Assembly (NCBI RefSeq): GCF_016901225.1
Contig: NZ_JAFEUL010000029.1
Coordinates: 1-39,718 of the forward strand
Direction: 5' to 3'
DNA from: Actibacterium sp. 188UL27-1
Lineage (GTDB): Bacteria > Pseudomonadota > Alphaproteobacteria > Rhodobacterales > Rhodobacteraceae
DNA length: 39,718 bases
The notes beneath the pieces are model-generated. The model did not search any database. It was not told the DNA's origin and worked only from the letters and a program-made list of their open reading frames with translations. The first letter of the stretch is position 1. The number at the start of each line of letters is the position of its first letter. Both the position numbers and the translations under genes were made by a program. Below are positions 1 through 8,393 of this stretch, piece by piece.

Positions 1-453
1 AAAACAACCGAGCCGGAGCTTCCTGAACACCCATCATCGTCAAATCCCTCCTCATCCGACAAAAGGAAGTGAAGCAAACGAATTGGCCCAAAACAACAAA
101 GACTTCTTCAACAAAATAAGCCCGCATCTTCCAAATGGGACCCAGGTCGATCACACGTCACCAATCCAACCCCAAACCTGCAATTGGTGCGACTTGCCCG
201 GCGAACGCCAAGCAGGTCAACCGCTTCAAATCCCCATAGTTGCAGTCGGTCCGCCCCAAACCAGCCCCGCGATTTCGTGCCTGAGCGCTTCTCCGACGCC
301 AGCCCACGCCGTGCGTTATTCAAACATCACGCGTGGCGTCCGAAAAACCTGCATCTGACCGAACTTGCGGCGGTGCGGCATTTGAAGGTCAGGTTTCGCG
401 CTGACGCACTCTTTCGTCGCCAGTCGTGAGCGCCCCTTATTTCGCGAAGCGCC
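1..453. other. Leading non-coding stretch without a supportable gene
   Basis: Short overlapping reading frames exist on both strands, but none has a convincing ribosome site or a product I recognise. The only notable element is a 17-base sequence at 105-121 that recurs inverted near the other end of the window. The stretch ends at the minus-strand terminator of the Stf0-type gene. It may be decayed insertion-sequence DNA. Confidence 0.4.
105..121 (+). repeat. 17-bp sequence shared, inverted, with 39601-39617
   Basis: The 17 bases TCTTCAACAAAATAAGC read identically on the plus strand here and on the minus strand at 39601-39617. The text resembles the outer part of IS5-family elements of alphaproteobacteria, but that is from memory of the family and not shown here. 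It probably marks two related insertion-sequence ends. Confidence 0.5.
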
Positions 454-454
454 A

Positions 455-474
455 TAAAAGACGGGGGGCCGTCT
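455..474 (-). terminator. Intrinsic terminator of the Stf0-type sulfotransferase gene
   Basis: Read on the minus strand, a hairpin with stem AGACGG/CCGTCT (459-474) is followed directly by TTTTA. It lies about 150 bases beyond the stop codon of the minus-strand gene at 626-1462. A GC-rich, repeat-like stretch fills the interval. Confidence 0.6.
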
Positions 475-625
475 GTCAGGGGCGCAAGCCCACCAGCCAG
501 CGACCCTGCCGGGGACCCACTGGGGGGCAGGACGGGCCTTTCCGCGCCCGCAGGGCGCGGCCGGGCCCAACGCCTTGGGTCTGCGGGGCTTTGCCCCGCA
601 TCGCCCAAGGGGGCGGGAGCCTCCC

Positions 626-1462
626 CTATCCGCGTTTCAGCAGACCGGTCACCTTCTTGCCGACCACCCGCTTGAGCTGGGTCTTGAAGTTGTATTCCTC
701 GTAATCAAAGGCACGGTCGCCGAACACCTCGGCGCTATAGGCATTGTAGCGATCCTTGCGACCCGAAAACGTGGCATAGCGTTTGGCCCCGTCCAGATAG
801 GCATCAAGGCCAGTCAGGTCGGGCTCCACCCCCATCGCTTCGGCAATATCGGTGACTGCGCGGCGCGTGTCGCGGTTCACGACCCGGTCCGGGATCACCA
901 TCGGCTTGATCCCCGACAGCAGGAAGAACCGCCGCCAGCTGCCTTCCTCATGCAGCATATCCTCGCAGGACCGGTGCACCAGATCCTCGCGCAGGGGCGC
1001 ATCATCGGGCAAGGGTGCGGCCTCGGCCCCGGTCTCCCAATTGTCCGTCTCAAGCGCCACGGCGAACGAGGCGGCCTGCGCCATCAGATCCTCGCGCAGC
1101 AGGAACACGACCTTGGCACCATCAAACAGCCCCTGCCCCACCGGATTGGTCAGAAACCGCTGGAACTGCCAAAATTGCAGCTTGCTGGCAAAAACGCCGT
1201 TCGCACTACGCCGCGCCTGCAACGCCTCCAGAAAGGCCGCGGTGGTGGTGTGATCATGGGACGGCGCGGGGCAGTCCCACCGTTCGGCCGCCTCCAGACA
1301 GAAGCTGGGGTTGAAATATTCCGCCGGCAGGCCGATCCCCGCCGCCATCAGCGCCCGGGCCAACATGTTGGACGAGGTCCGCGGCGCCGCACAGATCAAC
1401 AGCTTGTGGTGAACGGGTTCCGGCCCTTCCCGATCATATGACGGGTCCATGATCGACGCCAT
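626..1462 (-). CDS. Stf0-family sulfotransferase
   Basis: A 278-residue protein of the Stf0 (trehalose 2-sulfotransferase) type, which transfers sulfate from PAPS to a carbohydrate hydroxyl. The N-terminal motif LLICAAPRTSSNMLARALM, followed by GIGLPAEYF, matches the 5'-phosphosulfate loop and following segment of this family. VFLLREDLMAQAASF is a likely 3'-phosphate-binding stretch. The reading frame stays open far upstream. I chose the ATG at 1462 because an AGGGAG ribosome site precedes it by about 8 bases; an internal ATG at 1450 is an alternative. It is divergent from the sulfotransferase at 1607 and has its own terminator at 455-474. In this context the acceptor is probably a sugar of the surface glycan and not trehalose; that is inference. 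Confidence 0.8.
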   Translation of the reverse strand: MASIMDPSYDREGPEPVHHKLLICAAPRTSSNMLARALMAAGIGLPAEYFNPSFCLEAAERWDCPAPSHDHTTTAAFLEALQARRSANGVFASKLQFWQFQRFLTNPVGQGLFDGAKVVFLLREDLMAQAASFAVALETDNWETGAEAAPLPDDAPLREDLVHRSCEDMLHEEGSWRRFFLLSGIKPMVIPDRVVNRDTRRAVTDIAEAMGVEPDLTGLDAYLDGAKRYATFSGRKDRYNAYSAEVFGDRAFDYEEYNFKTQLKRVVGKKVTGLLKRG

Positions 1463-1606
1463 TTCAGCACTCCCTGACCATTCTGCGCATCTGCCTTGCG
1501 CTATAGAACATCGCATCGATGGTGAACACCGCTTCGCGCGATGCTTGCCGCCTGGGGCTGGGGCGATTACCCCTGACAACCATTCGTGCCCGGAAAGACG
1601 CCAGCC

Positions 1607-2251
1607 ATGCCCATTCCCGTTGCCGCCACACGGCTTTTGTACTTTCCGGTGCCCAAAGCGGCCTGCACCTCGATCAAGCGCGCGATCCTGATCCATAACG
1701 CCCAGGCCGCAGGCGCACCATCGGCGGCCCAGGCCCGGGTCCATGAGGTGGCGCCCACGACCCGGTTTCACCCGCTCTACCCGGTCCGGCACCTGCACAA
1801 ACGCTGGTTCTGCGTGATCCGCGACCCGGTGCAGCGGGTGCTGTCGGCCTATGCCAACCGGGTCGTCTTCCATGGGGAACTGGCCGATCTGCCGCAAGGG
1901 ACCCTGGACACGGCGGGCCTGCCCCGCGCGCCGGATCTTGAAACCTTTATCCGGCGCCTGCCCGATTACGCCCGCCTCCATGCCGGGATCGATCACCATA
2001 CACGGGCGCTGACCCATTTCCTGGGTGACAGGCCCCGCCGCTATCACCGGATCTTCACGCTGCCCGATCTGGAAACCCTGCCCGCCTATTTGAAAGGCCA
2101 CGGCGCGCCGGACCTGACGCTGGGCCATGAACAGACAGGGGGGCCCAGGATCGGGCCCGACGATCTGCCCCCCGCCCTGTTGGCGGATCTGCGCCGCCAC
2201 TATGCCGAAGATTACCGGATCTGGGGCCCCTGGCTGACACCATCACCATAG
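1607..2251 (+). CDS. Sulfotransferase family 2-like protein
   Basis: A protein of about 214 residues related to the carbohydrate sulfotransferases (Sulfotransfer_2 type), which use PAPS as sulfate donor. The N-terminal segment YFPVPKAACTSIKRAIL is the 5'-phosphosulfate-binding loop. RWFCVIRDPVQRVLSAYANR is the 3'-phosphate-binding segment, with the Arg-Asp-Pro and Ser of the family. I prefer the ATG at 1607 (GGAAAG upstream) to an in-frame GTG at 1586. It runs alone on the plus strand, divergent from the Stf0-type gene and convergent with the flippase gene, whose stop lies 19 bases away. The substrate is unknown, probably a glycan hydroxyl. Confidence 0.78.
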   Translation: MPIPVAATRLLYFPVPKAACTSIKRAILIHNAQAAGAPSAAQARVHEVAPTTRFHPLYPVRHLHKRWFCVIRDPVQRVLSAYANRVVFHGELADLPQGTLDTAGLPRAPDLETFIRRLPDYARLHAGIDHHTRALTHFLGDRPRRYHRIFTLPDLETLPAYLKGHGAPDLTLGHEQTGGPRIGPDDLPPALLADLRRHYAEDYRIWGPWLTPSP

Positions 2252-2270
2252 CCGCCGGAGCGCCCCACCC

Positions 2271-3683
2271 CTAGCCCCGGATCAGAAACCGCGCGCGCAG
2301 CTCTGTCAAAAGGGTCCGGCACGACAGGACCACCCCCAGAAACAGGCCAACCGCCCCCAGGGACAGGGGCGTCAGCCCCGCAATATTCTCCGGTGCCCGG
2401 TGGATCGCCACGGCCATCAGCGCGATACATCCCACGGCCAGCCCATAGGGCAGCACCATCCGGCCCAGCCCCCCCAGCCGGGTCTGGAACTGCAACAGCA
2501 GGAAGGCCACGAACAGCGCGGTCATCTCGGCCATCAGGCTGACGGTCAGCAGCATCAGCACCGACTGGGTCGTGATCGCCACCCAAACCACCAGCGGCAG
2601 GAACGAGATCCGCACCGAATTGGTGATCAGCATGTTGATCGTATGGCCCTTGGCGATGGCCACGGTGGTCAGGCCCGCCCGGGGAATGGCCAGGGCAAAG
2701 ATCGTGCCGATCATGCCGACCATGGGCAGGGCTTCGGTATATTTCTCGCCAAAGATCACCAACAGGACCGGCGGCCCCAGAATACCGAACCCCACCACAC
2801 CCAAAAGCCCGGCACAAAGCGTGGCCTGCATGGCAAAGGCCGCCCGGTCGGCAAAGAGCGCCGGCGCATCCTGGGCCTTGGACAAAAGCGGCAGGAAAAA
2901 CGTCCGGCTCAGCCCCGCCAGCAGCAGCGCCAGGGGCATGGTCAGGTTCACCGCCGCGCTGAACAGGCCCAGCATATGGGCGCCGAACTGGTTGGCCACG
3001 ATGATCCGGTCCCCCTGCTGGGTGGCGAATAAAAGCGCCCCCGCCAGCAAAAGCGGCCAGCCGAACCGCAGCCCCTGGATCGCGACATCCTTGTCCCACA
3101 CCAGGCGGTAGCGGCGTTCGGCAATGACATGGCTGATCCCGGTGCGGGTGATCTGCTCGACCACGTAAAGCCCCAGCATCACCCGGAAATCCCCCAGCCA
3201 CAGGGCCAGGGGCCACAGCAGCAGCAACGACATCGACAGGGCCGACAGGTTCTGGATCACCGTTGCGCCAAACCGCATCGTGCGGTGCAGGCGTTCCACA
3301 TCCGTATGGCCGAAGGCGCCGATGATCGGCAGGATCGCCACCATCTGATAGGGCCAGATCAGCTCGGGCTGGCCCATCAGCCGGGCAATGGGGGCCGCGG
3401 TCAGAAACAGGATCGCCCCGATCGCAAAACCCCGCAACACGTTCAGCCCCTGGATCGCGGCCATGAAATCCGGATCATCCCCATCGCGGCTTTGGATCAG
3501 CAGGGTGCGGAAATTCAGGTTGGTCGACATCTGGACCAGGGACATGGCCACAACGAAGGTGCTGGCGATCCCGTAATCCTCGACCGTCAGCAGCCGCGCC
3601 ACCAGGATATTGCGCACAAACCGCAGGATGAACCCGCCGGCCTGCCCACTGATCAGGACGGCCGCCCCGCGTTTGGCGCTCAT
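2271..3683 (-). CDS. Wzx-type polysaccharide flippase (MOP superfamily)
   Basis: A 470-residue polytopic inner-membrane protein with roughly a dozen hydrophobic segments and a basic N-terminus (MSAKRGAAVLISGQAGGF). This is the architecture of PST/Wzx flippases, which move lipid-linked oligosaccharide repeat units across the inner membrane. The segments GFILRFVRNILVARLLTVED and EDYGIASTF fit the first helix and loop of this family. Its ATG overlaps the stop of the upstream glycosyltransferase gene by 4 bases (ATGA), so the two are likely co-translated. With the Wzy-like protein at 19183-20901 it suggests a Wzx/Wzy-type pathway, although chain-length control genes are not seen. Substrate specificity cannot be read from sequence. 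Confidence 0.85.
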   Translation of the reverse strand: MSAKRGAAVLISGQAGGFILRFVRNILVARLLTVEDYGIASTFVVAMSLVQMSTNLNFRTLLIQSRDGDDPDFMAAIQGLNVLRGFAIGAILFLTAAPIARLMGQPELIWPYQMVAILPIIGAFGHTDVERLHRTMRFGATVIQNLSALSMSLLLLWPLALWLGDFRVMLGLYVVEQITRTGISHVIAERRYRLVWDKDVAIQGLRFGWPLLLAGALLFATQQGDRIIVANQFGAHMLGLFSAAVNLTMPLALLLAGLSRTFFLPLLSKAQDAPALFADRAAFAMQATLCAGLLGVVGFGILGPPVLLVIFGEKYTEALPMVGMIGTIFALAIPRAGLTTVAIAKGHTINMLITNSVRISFLPLVVWVAITTQSVLMLLTVSLMAEMTALFVAFLLLQFQTRLGGLGRMVLPYGLAVGCIALMAVAIHRAPENIAGLTPLSLGAVGLFLGVVLSCRTLLTELRARFLIRG

Positions 3684-4735
3684 GCAGCTTCCGCCGTCAG
3701 CCGGGTATAGGCCGCGGCCAACTCATCCGGTGCAGCGCGGGTCAACTGATCCATCCGGGCCAGGCCATCGGCGGCACCACGGGCCCGGTCGCGGGCAAAG
3801 TCATCCCGCGCGGTCAAGCGATAGACCAGGGCGCGCGCCCGGCAATAGGCTTTCAGCCGCGCCAGGTGCAGGCCGGGGCTGCGGAACACACCAGGATTGG
3901 CATGGATATGCTTGGTGACGACATAGGTCCGGTTCAGCACCGCCCACAGCCCCATCGTATAGCCATTGGCCCGCGCCGCCGCGACCCGGTGATGATAGAT
4001 CCGGGCCTGCAGCGCCCCCACGGTCTGGCCGTGGCGGAGCGCGGTGCAGGACGCATCGATATCCTCGTACCAGCCATAGCGCTGGAGCGTCTCGTCAAAG
4101 CCCGGCTCCTGGATGGCATCGCGGCGGTAGGACATGCGAAAGCCTGTCATATAGGGCACCCGCACCACCTGTTGCCGCGCCGCCCAGCCCGGCAGACGGT
4201 ATTGCGCATTCAGCTTGCGGCCCGTGGCGACAAAGGGATTGGTGAAACCAAGGGCATCCTTGGCGGCCTGGCGGGCTGCAGTCAGGGCGGTTTTCACGGA
4301 GCTTGTCGCCTCCGCCTGGTACGCGCCCAGATCGCCTTCGGTCTCAGGCGGGGCATGGTCCACGGGGCGGGCACAGACCCCGGCAATGGTGCCCTTGGTA
4401 TCGGCCTCATAGGCGGCCAGCATATGTGCGGCGCAATCCAGATACATCAGCGAGTCATCATCGGGAAAGATCACGATGGGCGATCCGGTCATCCCCAGCC
4501 CCACATTGCGCTGATGGGTCAGGCCGGGCCCCGAATGGGTGTAGCGCACCGGCACGATGCCCTTTGCCGCCGCAGCCTCGGCCAAGGCGCGGATCGGAGC
4601 GGGATCGTCCGAGCTGTCGACGATCACCACTTCCTGGGGCAGCCGGGTCTGGGCCAGGATCAGCGGCAGGGACAGGGCGACCGCCTCGGGCCGGTTCCGG
4701 GTGGCCATGATGATATCATAGGGCAGGTTGGGCAT
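3680..4735 (-). CDS. Glycosyltransferase family 2
   Basis: A 351-residue cytoplasmic GT-A fold glycosyltransferase. IIMATRNRPEAVALSLPLIL and VVIVDSSDD form the nucleotide-binding first half. FPDDDSLM is the DXD-type metal and sugar-nucleotide site, and GWYEDIDASC supplies the acidic ED motif of the catalytic base. The start at 4735 has AGGACA about 7 bases upstream; the frame is open further upstream without a good ribosome site. It overlaps the flippase gene by 4 bases. It probably adds one sugar to a lipid-linked repeat unit at the inner membrane. Donor and linkage cannot be predicted. Confidence 0.85.
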   Translation of the reverse strand: MPNLPYDIIMATRNRPEAVALSLPLILAQTRLPQEVVIVDSSDDPAPIRALAEAAAAKGIVPVRYTHSGPGLTHQRNVGLGMTGSPIVIFPDDDSLMYLDCAAHMLAAYEADTKGTIAGVCARPVDHAPPETEGDLGAYQAEATSSVKTALTAARQAAKDALGFTNPFVATGRKLNAQYRLPGWAARQQVVRVPYMTGFRMSYRRDAIQEPGFDETLQRYGWYEDIDASCTALRHGQTVGALQARIYHHRVAAARANGYTMGLWAVLNRTYVVTKHIHANPGVFRSPGLHLARLKAYCRARALVYRLTARDDFARDRARGAADGLARMDQLTRAAPDELAAAYTRLTAEAA

Positions 4736-5227
4736 GGATTGTCCTGACGGGCGGCACTCCCCCGCTCCCTGCCACCCGGCGCGCGTCGCATCAAGCCATG
4801 ACCGACCGCGCCGGGCCCGGCGCGGCAATATTCACCCCTCCCTGCCCCCGCAGCAAGCGCTGGCTGGGCGTGCCGCATAGACGTTGACCGCGCGACTGTT
4901 AAAGTTGTCGGCAGAGGCGCCGGAACGTTAACGCTTTTGCAGGGGCAGAGGCGCTAAGACAGGTCAACACGACACGCCAGAACGGCGAATCCAGATTTTC
5001 CGAGGGGTGCACCAGGGGCACAGGGGAAAGGGGTTCCGCCTGGCGGAGGCCCTTTTTCCCGTGGGCACTTGCCCCGTGTGACAGCCCATTCAGCGGGCCC
5101 AGCCCGCTTTCCAAAGCCAGAACCCAAACCCACCAATGGTCAGCGGCGCGTTTTGTGCGGCGCAAGCATCAAGGATTGCTTGAAATTTTGGAGGAACATG
5201 GACATGTCTCAGCCAAAGAGGTGATCC
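4736..5227. other. Intergenic stretch between the glycosyltransferase and the toxin pair
   Basis: About 490 bases with no supportable gene. It must hold the promoter of the minus-strand glycosyltransferase-flippase pair and that of the plus-strand antitoxin-toxin pair. A hairpin at 5031-5052 followed by TTTTT would terminate plus-strand transcription, but no plus-strand gene lies upstream of it, so its role is uncertain. Confidence 0.4.
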
Positions 5228-5419
5228 ATGGCCAAAAACACCGAAAAAACCACCGCAAGGGCGGCGTCCGGCCGTTTTGCCGAACGTGGCACAACGGCAA
5301 AGACCGCCGCAGCCAGCGCGTCGACACAGCGGAATGCCAAAACCGGGAAGTTTTCAAACGGTGTGAAAGTCGTATCGCGACGTGACCGAACGGGTCTGAT
5401 CAAGCTCGCAGACCGATAG
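5228..5419 (+). CDS. Small basic protein, putative antitoxin of the Doc-type toxin
   Basis: A 63-residue Ala/Thr/Lys/Arg-rich protein whose stop codon overlaps the GTG start of the Doc-type toxin gene by one base (TAGTG), as in many toxin-antitoxin operons. It carries two similar short motifs, AASGRFAERG and AKTGKFSNGV, and ends in a basic segment that could bind DNA or the toxin. It does not resemble classical Phd antitoxins, so the antitoxin role rests on position and size. The ribosome site AGAGGTG lies 4-5 bases before the ATG. If it is an antitoxin it probably also represses its own promoter. Confidence 0.6.
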   Translation: MAKNTEKTTARAASGRFAERGTTAKTAAASASTQRNAKTGKFSNGVKVVSRRDRTGLIKLADR

Positions 5420-5853
5420 TGCCGGACCATTACCGCGTCACCTATGAAGACGTGGTAGGCGCGCATGAAGCCGCATTGGAAAACGGCGGCGGTGTTCGGG
5501 GCATCAAAAGCCGTGACGACATTTTGAGTGCGATTGGCCGGCCATATACAGAATTTTCCGGCCTCACGCCCTATCCTACCGTTGCGTCAAAGGCGGCCTG
5601 TCTGTTGCATTCAATCGCGACAAGCCATGGTTTCACCGACGCCAACAAGCGAACAGCCTGGATTGTGTGCAACAGTTTCCTCTATGCCGAAAACTGCATT
5701 CTTTGGCATCCCGACGAGCCCTATTGGTATGACGTCATGGCAACGCTTGTTGAAGACAAATGGACCGTTGCTCAGGTGTTGGACTGGATCGGACCCCTCA
5801 TTGAGGCATACGGGTCCGAACAAGACGTCATCGCGGCATATGAAGACGGGTGA
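5419..5853 (+). CDS. doc: Doc-type (Fic/DOC) death-on-curing toxin
   Basis: A 144-residue protein of the Fic/DOC superfamily. The motif HGFTDANKRTAW (residues about 73-84) is the Doc form of the Fic active site: catalytic His, acidic metal ligand, and Asn-Lys-Arg anion hole. P1 Doc phosphorylates EF-Tu and halts translation; other relatives AMPylate proteins, so the modification here is not settled. The early segment GIKSRDDILSAIGRP is typical of bacterial Doc proteins. Translation starts at a GTG overlapping the stop of the 63-residue partner. On a plasmid such a pair usually favours maintenance. The following 140 bases up to the convergent sulfotransferase contain only a weak CCTCC/GGAGG hairpin. 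Confidence 0.85.
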   Translation: MPDHYRVTYEDVVGAHEAALENGGGVRGIKSRDDILSAIGRPYTEFSGLTPYPTVASKAACLLHSIATSHGFTDANKRTAWIVCNSFLYAENCILWHPDEPYWYDVMATLVEDKWTVAQVLDWIGPLIEAYGSEQDVIAAYEDG

Positions 5854-5994
5854 GATCCAAAAGCCGTCCCCTTCATCCGATAATTTGCGTCCTCCATGGG
5901 GAGGTGGGTTTTGTGCGCATACCCGCCTTGATCCGCGGCGCCGGGGGTCAGGCAATTTGCCTTCGGGCGCAGCGCCGTAGGTCACGCCCATGCA

Positions 5995-6795
5995 TCAGGA
6001 CATCACATAGCCCAGCCTGTCCCAGGCACCCGGCCCGTATCGCGTGGGGGGCAGATCGGCCAAGTAGCGGTCATTGCTGTTGCGGATCTCGGCAAAGCGG
6101 TCGGTCAGATCCAGCGGGCTGTCCCGGCGCGGCAGATCCAGCGCGGTGGTGATCCGGTCCAGTTCCGCAGCCGGGTCTGCGCACAGATCTTCATAGCGCA
6201 GAAAGACGCAATCCTCACCCGCCGTCTCCAGGGCCGCGCCATGGGCCACATGCCAGTGATAGACCAGCTCGCGATGGGTGCTGTGCGCCCATTTCAGCGT
6301 GGCCGCAGCGGCGGCACGGGGATCGCGCGTGACAATCAGGAAGCGCGCGCCGGGAAAAAGGCTGCGCAGCCACGGGATCCGCACCAGGTTGGGGGGGCTC
6401 TTTTCCAGCAGAACCGGCGCATCGCCATCCACCCAAGGGGCCCAACAGGCCAGCAGGCGATCGCGCTGGCGCTCCGCTTCGGGGCCTTGGGCGGGGGCCG
6501 TGTGCATCTGGGGCGCAAAGGCGAACCGGCCCGGCCCGCCCCATTGGATCGCCGCGGGCACCACATCCTGCAAATGCTGACCCTCATTTTCCGGCACATC
6601 CGCCCTTAGGACTGAAACGGCGCAGCTGGCCTGCAACAGATGCTCGACCAGGGTGGTGCCGCTGCGATGCAGACCCGCGATAAAGCAATGGCGCTCGAAC
6701 CGGCGCGGACTGGCCGCAGGCTGCACCAGGGGTGCGGGCAGAGGGGTGCCTCCCCGCAAGCGCCGGGCGATCCTTGGAAGGGAGGGCAAAGCCAT
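5995..6795 (-). CDS. Sulfotransferase (Sulfotransfer_3 type)
   Basis: A 266-residue PAPS-dependent sulfotransferase. CFIAGLHRSGTTLVEHLLQA is the 5'-phosphosulfate loop with the Arg-Ser-Gly-Thr-Thr core. LLEKSPPNLVRIPWLRSLFP, followed by ARFLIVTRDPRAAAAATLKW, forms the central strand and 3'-phosphate-binding segment. FLRYEDLCADPAAELDRI is the conserved downstream block. The ATG at 6795 has GAAAGGTGG close upstream. It faces the Doc gene convergently and diverges from the VanZ-like gene across about 80 bases. Its sequence is clearly different from the other sulfotransferases here, so it is not a local duplicate. A glycan acceptor is inferred from context only. Confidence 0.83.
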   Translation of the reverse strand: MALPSLPRIARRLRGGTPLPAPLVQPAASPRRFERHCFIAGLHRSGTTLVEHLLQASCAVSVLRADVPENEGQHLQDVVPAAIQWGGPGRFAFAPQMHTAPAQGPEAERQRDRLLACWAPWVDGDAPVLLEKSPPNLVRIPWLRSLFPGARFLIVTRDPRAAAAATLKWAHSTHRELVYHWHVAHGAALETAGEDCVFLRYEDLCADPAAELDRITTALDLPRRDSPLDLTDRFAEIRNSNDRYLADLPPTRYGPGAWDRLGYVMS

Positions 6796-6874
6796 GGGCC
6801 ACCTTTCGGATTGATCCGCCGTGATAAAGGGACAAAGCCTCGTGCTTTGCCCCGCCTCCCCCTATATCGCCCCC

Positions 6875-7402
6875 ATGACGATCCCTGAACTGGCAAAATT
6901 CCTGGGCGGTGCAGCGGGGCTGGCTGCGGTTGGCACGGTGTTGGGGGTCGGCGTTTTGTCCCTGATGCGTGGCGGGATCTGGCGGTTTTGGCCGCTGGCT
7001 TTGACGACGCTCTTTGTGATGGCCCTGGCCCTACACCCCCTACCCAGGCCCGGTTATACGTGCAAATCCGCTGTTCTAATCCCGTTCGACTATGACGGCA
7101 CGCTGGTCCTGCTCTGGGCCACGGCGCAAGGCCCCATGGACTGGATCACCAGCACGCTGGCAGCCTCCACCGCTATGAATGTCGGGTTCTTCGCCTTGGT
7201 CGGCGCAGCTCTGACCCGCCATACCACTTACCTGTGGCACGCCCTCGCCTATGGCCTGGCCTTGAGCCTGATCATCGAACTCAGCCAGGTCACCGGCCTC
7301 TGGGGCGTCTATCCCTGCCCCTATCGCACCTTCGACATTACCGATTTAATCCTAAATCCGCTGGGCGTCGTTCTAGGCTTTGCGCTCTGGCCCAAACGGT
7401 AG
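6875..7402 (+). CDS. VanZ-like membrane protein
   Basis: A protein of about 175 residues with four to five hydrophobic segments. The C-terminal block LIIELSQVTGLWGVYPCPYR, then TFDITDLILNPLGVVLGF, carries the Glu-Leu-Ser-Gln and Phe-Asp-Ile-x-Asp-Leu motifs of the VanZ family. VanZ confers low-level teicoplanin resistance by an unknown route, and relatives are common beside surface-polysaccharide genes with no defined role. The frame is open upstream to 6821; I chose the ATG at 6875, where the membrane-protein sequence begins. Two stacked plus-strand terminators follow. Involvement in envelope or glycan processing is inference. Confidence 0.72.
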   Translation: MTIPELAKFLGGAAGLAAVGTVLGVGVLSLMRGGIWRFWPLALTTLFVMALALHPLPRPGYTCKSAVLIPFDYDGTLVLLWATAQGPMDWITSTLAASTAMNVGFFALVGAALTRHTTYLWHALAYGLALSLIIELSQVTGLWGVYPCPYRTFDITDLILNPLGVVLGFALWPKR

Positions 7403-7456
7403 CCCGCCCGCCCCTTTTCGCCGCATCAAAGATGCGTCCAAAAGCGTTGGGCCGGG

Positions 7457-7501
7457 CCGCCTTCGGCGGTTTATTTGTGCCTCCGGCGGGAGTATTTTTA
7501 C
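7457..7501 (+). terminator. Stacked intrinsic terminators after the VanZ-like gene
   Basis: The first hairpin, CCGCC/GGCGG, is followed by TTTATTT. The second, CTCC/GGAG, is followed by TATTTTT ending near 7500. The second unit is repeated, inverted, at 7628-7651. Confidence 0.7.
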
Positions 7502-7512
7502 CAATAAGAAAG
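7474..7512 (+). repeat. Arm of a terminator-associated inverted repeat
   Basis: About 37 bases from TTTGTGCC to AATAAGAAA recur inverted at 7613-7655 with about three mismatches. Each copy includes a terminator hairpin and a tail ending near AATAAGAA. The roughly 100 bases between the arms contain nothing recognisable. Confidence 0.7.
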
Positions 7513-7627
7513 TAAGATCGCTTTTGATATAAGAGCGGTACAGGCGGGAGCGCCGATGACCGCACAATGAGAAAGTCCCTTGTCATCTCTGGATGGCAGG
7601 GGCACTTCTTCTGGTGTTTCTTATTGT

Positions 7628-7651
7628 TGAAAATACTCCCGCCGGAGGCAC
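7628..7651 (-). terminator. Intrinsic terminator of the acyl-carrier operon
   Basis: Read on the minus strand, a CTCC/GGAG hairpin in a GC-rich context is followed by TATTTTC. It lies just downstream of the SDR gene, the last gene of the minus-strand operon. It is the partner of the plus-strand terminator at 7457-7501. Confidence 0.65.
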
Positions 7652-7669
7652 AAAATCTGATATGCGCCC

Positions 7670-8389
7670 TCAGGCCGTAGAGCCACCATCGACCGTGATA
7701 ACCGACCCGGAGATCCGGGCACCATCGGGGCCCAGCAGGTAGATCACGGCGCCTGCCACATCGTCGGGGCGGGCAAGGCCCAGGGGCGCGCGGCGGCGGA
7801 TCGAGGCCATCTTGTGCTGGTCGATCCCCTCGGTCATCTCGGTCTCCATATATCCTGGCGCGACACAGTTGACGGTGATGCCCATCTTGCCGACCTCGCG
7901 GGACAAGGACCGGGTGAGCCCTTCGAGCCCCGCTTTGGACGCGGCATAGGCGGCCAGGCCATGGAAACCAGTCGAAGCGATGATCGAGGAGATATTGATG
8001 ATCCGCCCCTCACGCGCGGCCAACATCGAGCGGGCAGCGTATTTGCACAGCGTAATCGGCGCTTCCAGGTTCACCTTCAGCACCTTTTCGATGTCGCTGG
8101 CATGTTGCGTGGCCAGTACGCCATCAAGGCCCATGCCGGCATTGTTCACCAAGCCGTAGATCTTGCCATGCTCTTGCGTGATCTCGCGGACATGACCGGC
8201 AATCGCATCGATATCGCCAGCATCAAACACCCGGTGTTCGACCCGCTCGGGATGCGCCTCGACCAGGGCGCCATAGTCGCCGATCGAGCGGGACATGCCG
8301 ATCAGGCGATATTCCGGCAGGTCCGCGATGCGCTGCGCAATGGCGAGGCCAAGGCCCTTGGACACCCCGGTGACGATAACGTTTTTCAT
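7670..8389 (-). CDS. SDR-family reductase, 3-oxoacyl-ACP reductase-like
   Basis: A 239-residue classical short-chain dehydrogenase/reductase. TGVSKGLGLA is the Gly-rich cofactor loop, NNAGMG the central motif, SSIIAST the catalytic Ser region, and YAASKAG the Tyr-x-x-x-Lys pair. It resembles FabG-type 3-oxoacyl-ACP reductases, and the ACP gene in the same operon makes reduction of an ACP-bound acyl group the most natural proposal. A sugar or hydroxyacid substrate remains possible. The ATG at 8389 lies 4 bases after the stop of the ligase gene, so I prefer it to an in-frame ATG at 8422 inside that gene. It is the last gene of the four-gene operon. Confidence 0.8.
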   Translation of the reverse strand: MKNVIVTGVSKGLGLAIAQRIADLPEYRLIGMSRSIGDYGALVEAHPERVEHRVFDAGDIDAIAGHVREITQEHGKIYGLVNNAGMGLDGVLATQHASDIEKVLKVNLEAPITLCKYAARSMLAAREGRIINISSIIASTGFHGLAAYAASKAGLEGLTRSLSREVGKMGITVNCVAPGYMETEMTEGIDQHKMASIRRRAPLGLARPDDVAGAVIYLLGPDGARISGSVITVDGGSTA

Positions 8390-8393
8390 CAGG

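Noticed and set aside
83-604. Several short frames in the first 600 bases
   Set aside because: They overlap on both strands, lack convincing ribosome sites and match no family I know.
626-2200. Full 524-residue minus-strand frame over the Stf0-type gene
   Set aside because: Only the last 278 residues resemble a sulfotransferase. The upstream part lies opposite the plus-strand sulfotransferase, and a good ribosome site supports the start at 1462.
5031-5057. Hairpin plus T-run as a terminator
   Set aside because: No plus-strand gene lies upstream and the stem contains mismatches, so it was not listed as a separate feature.
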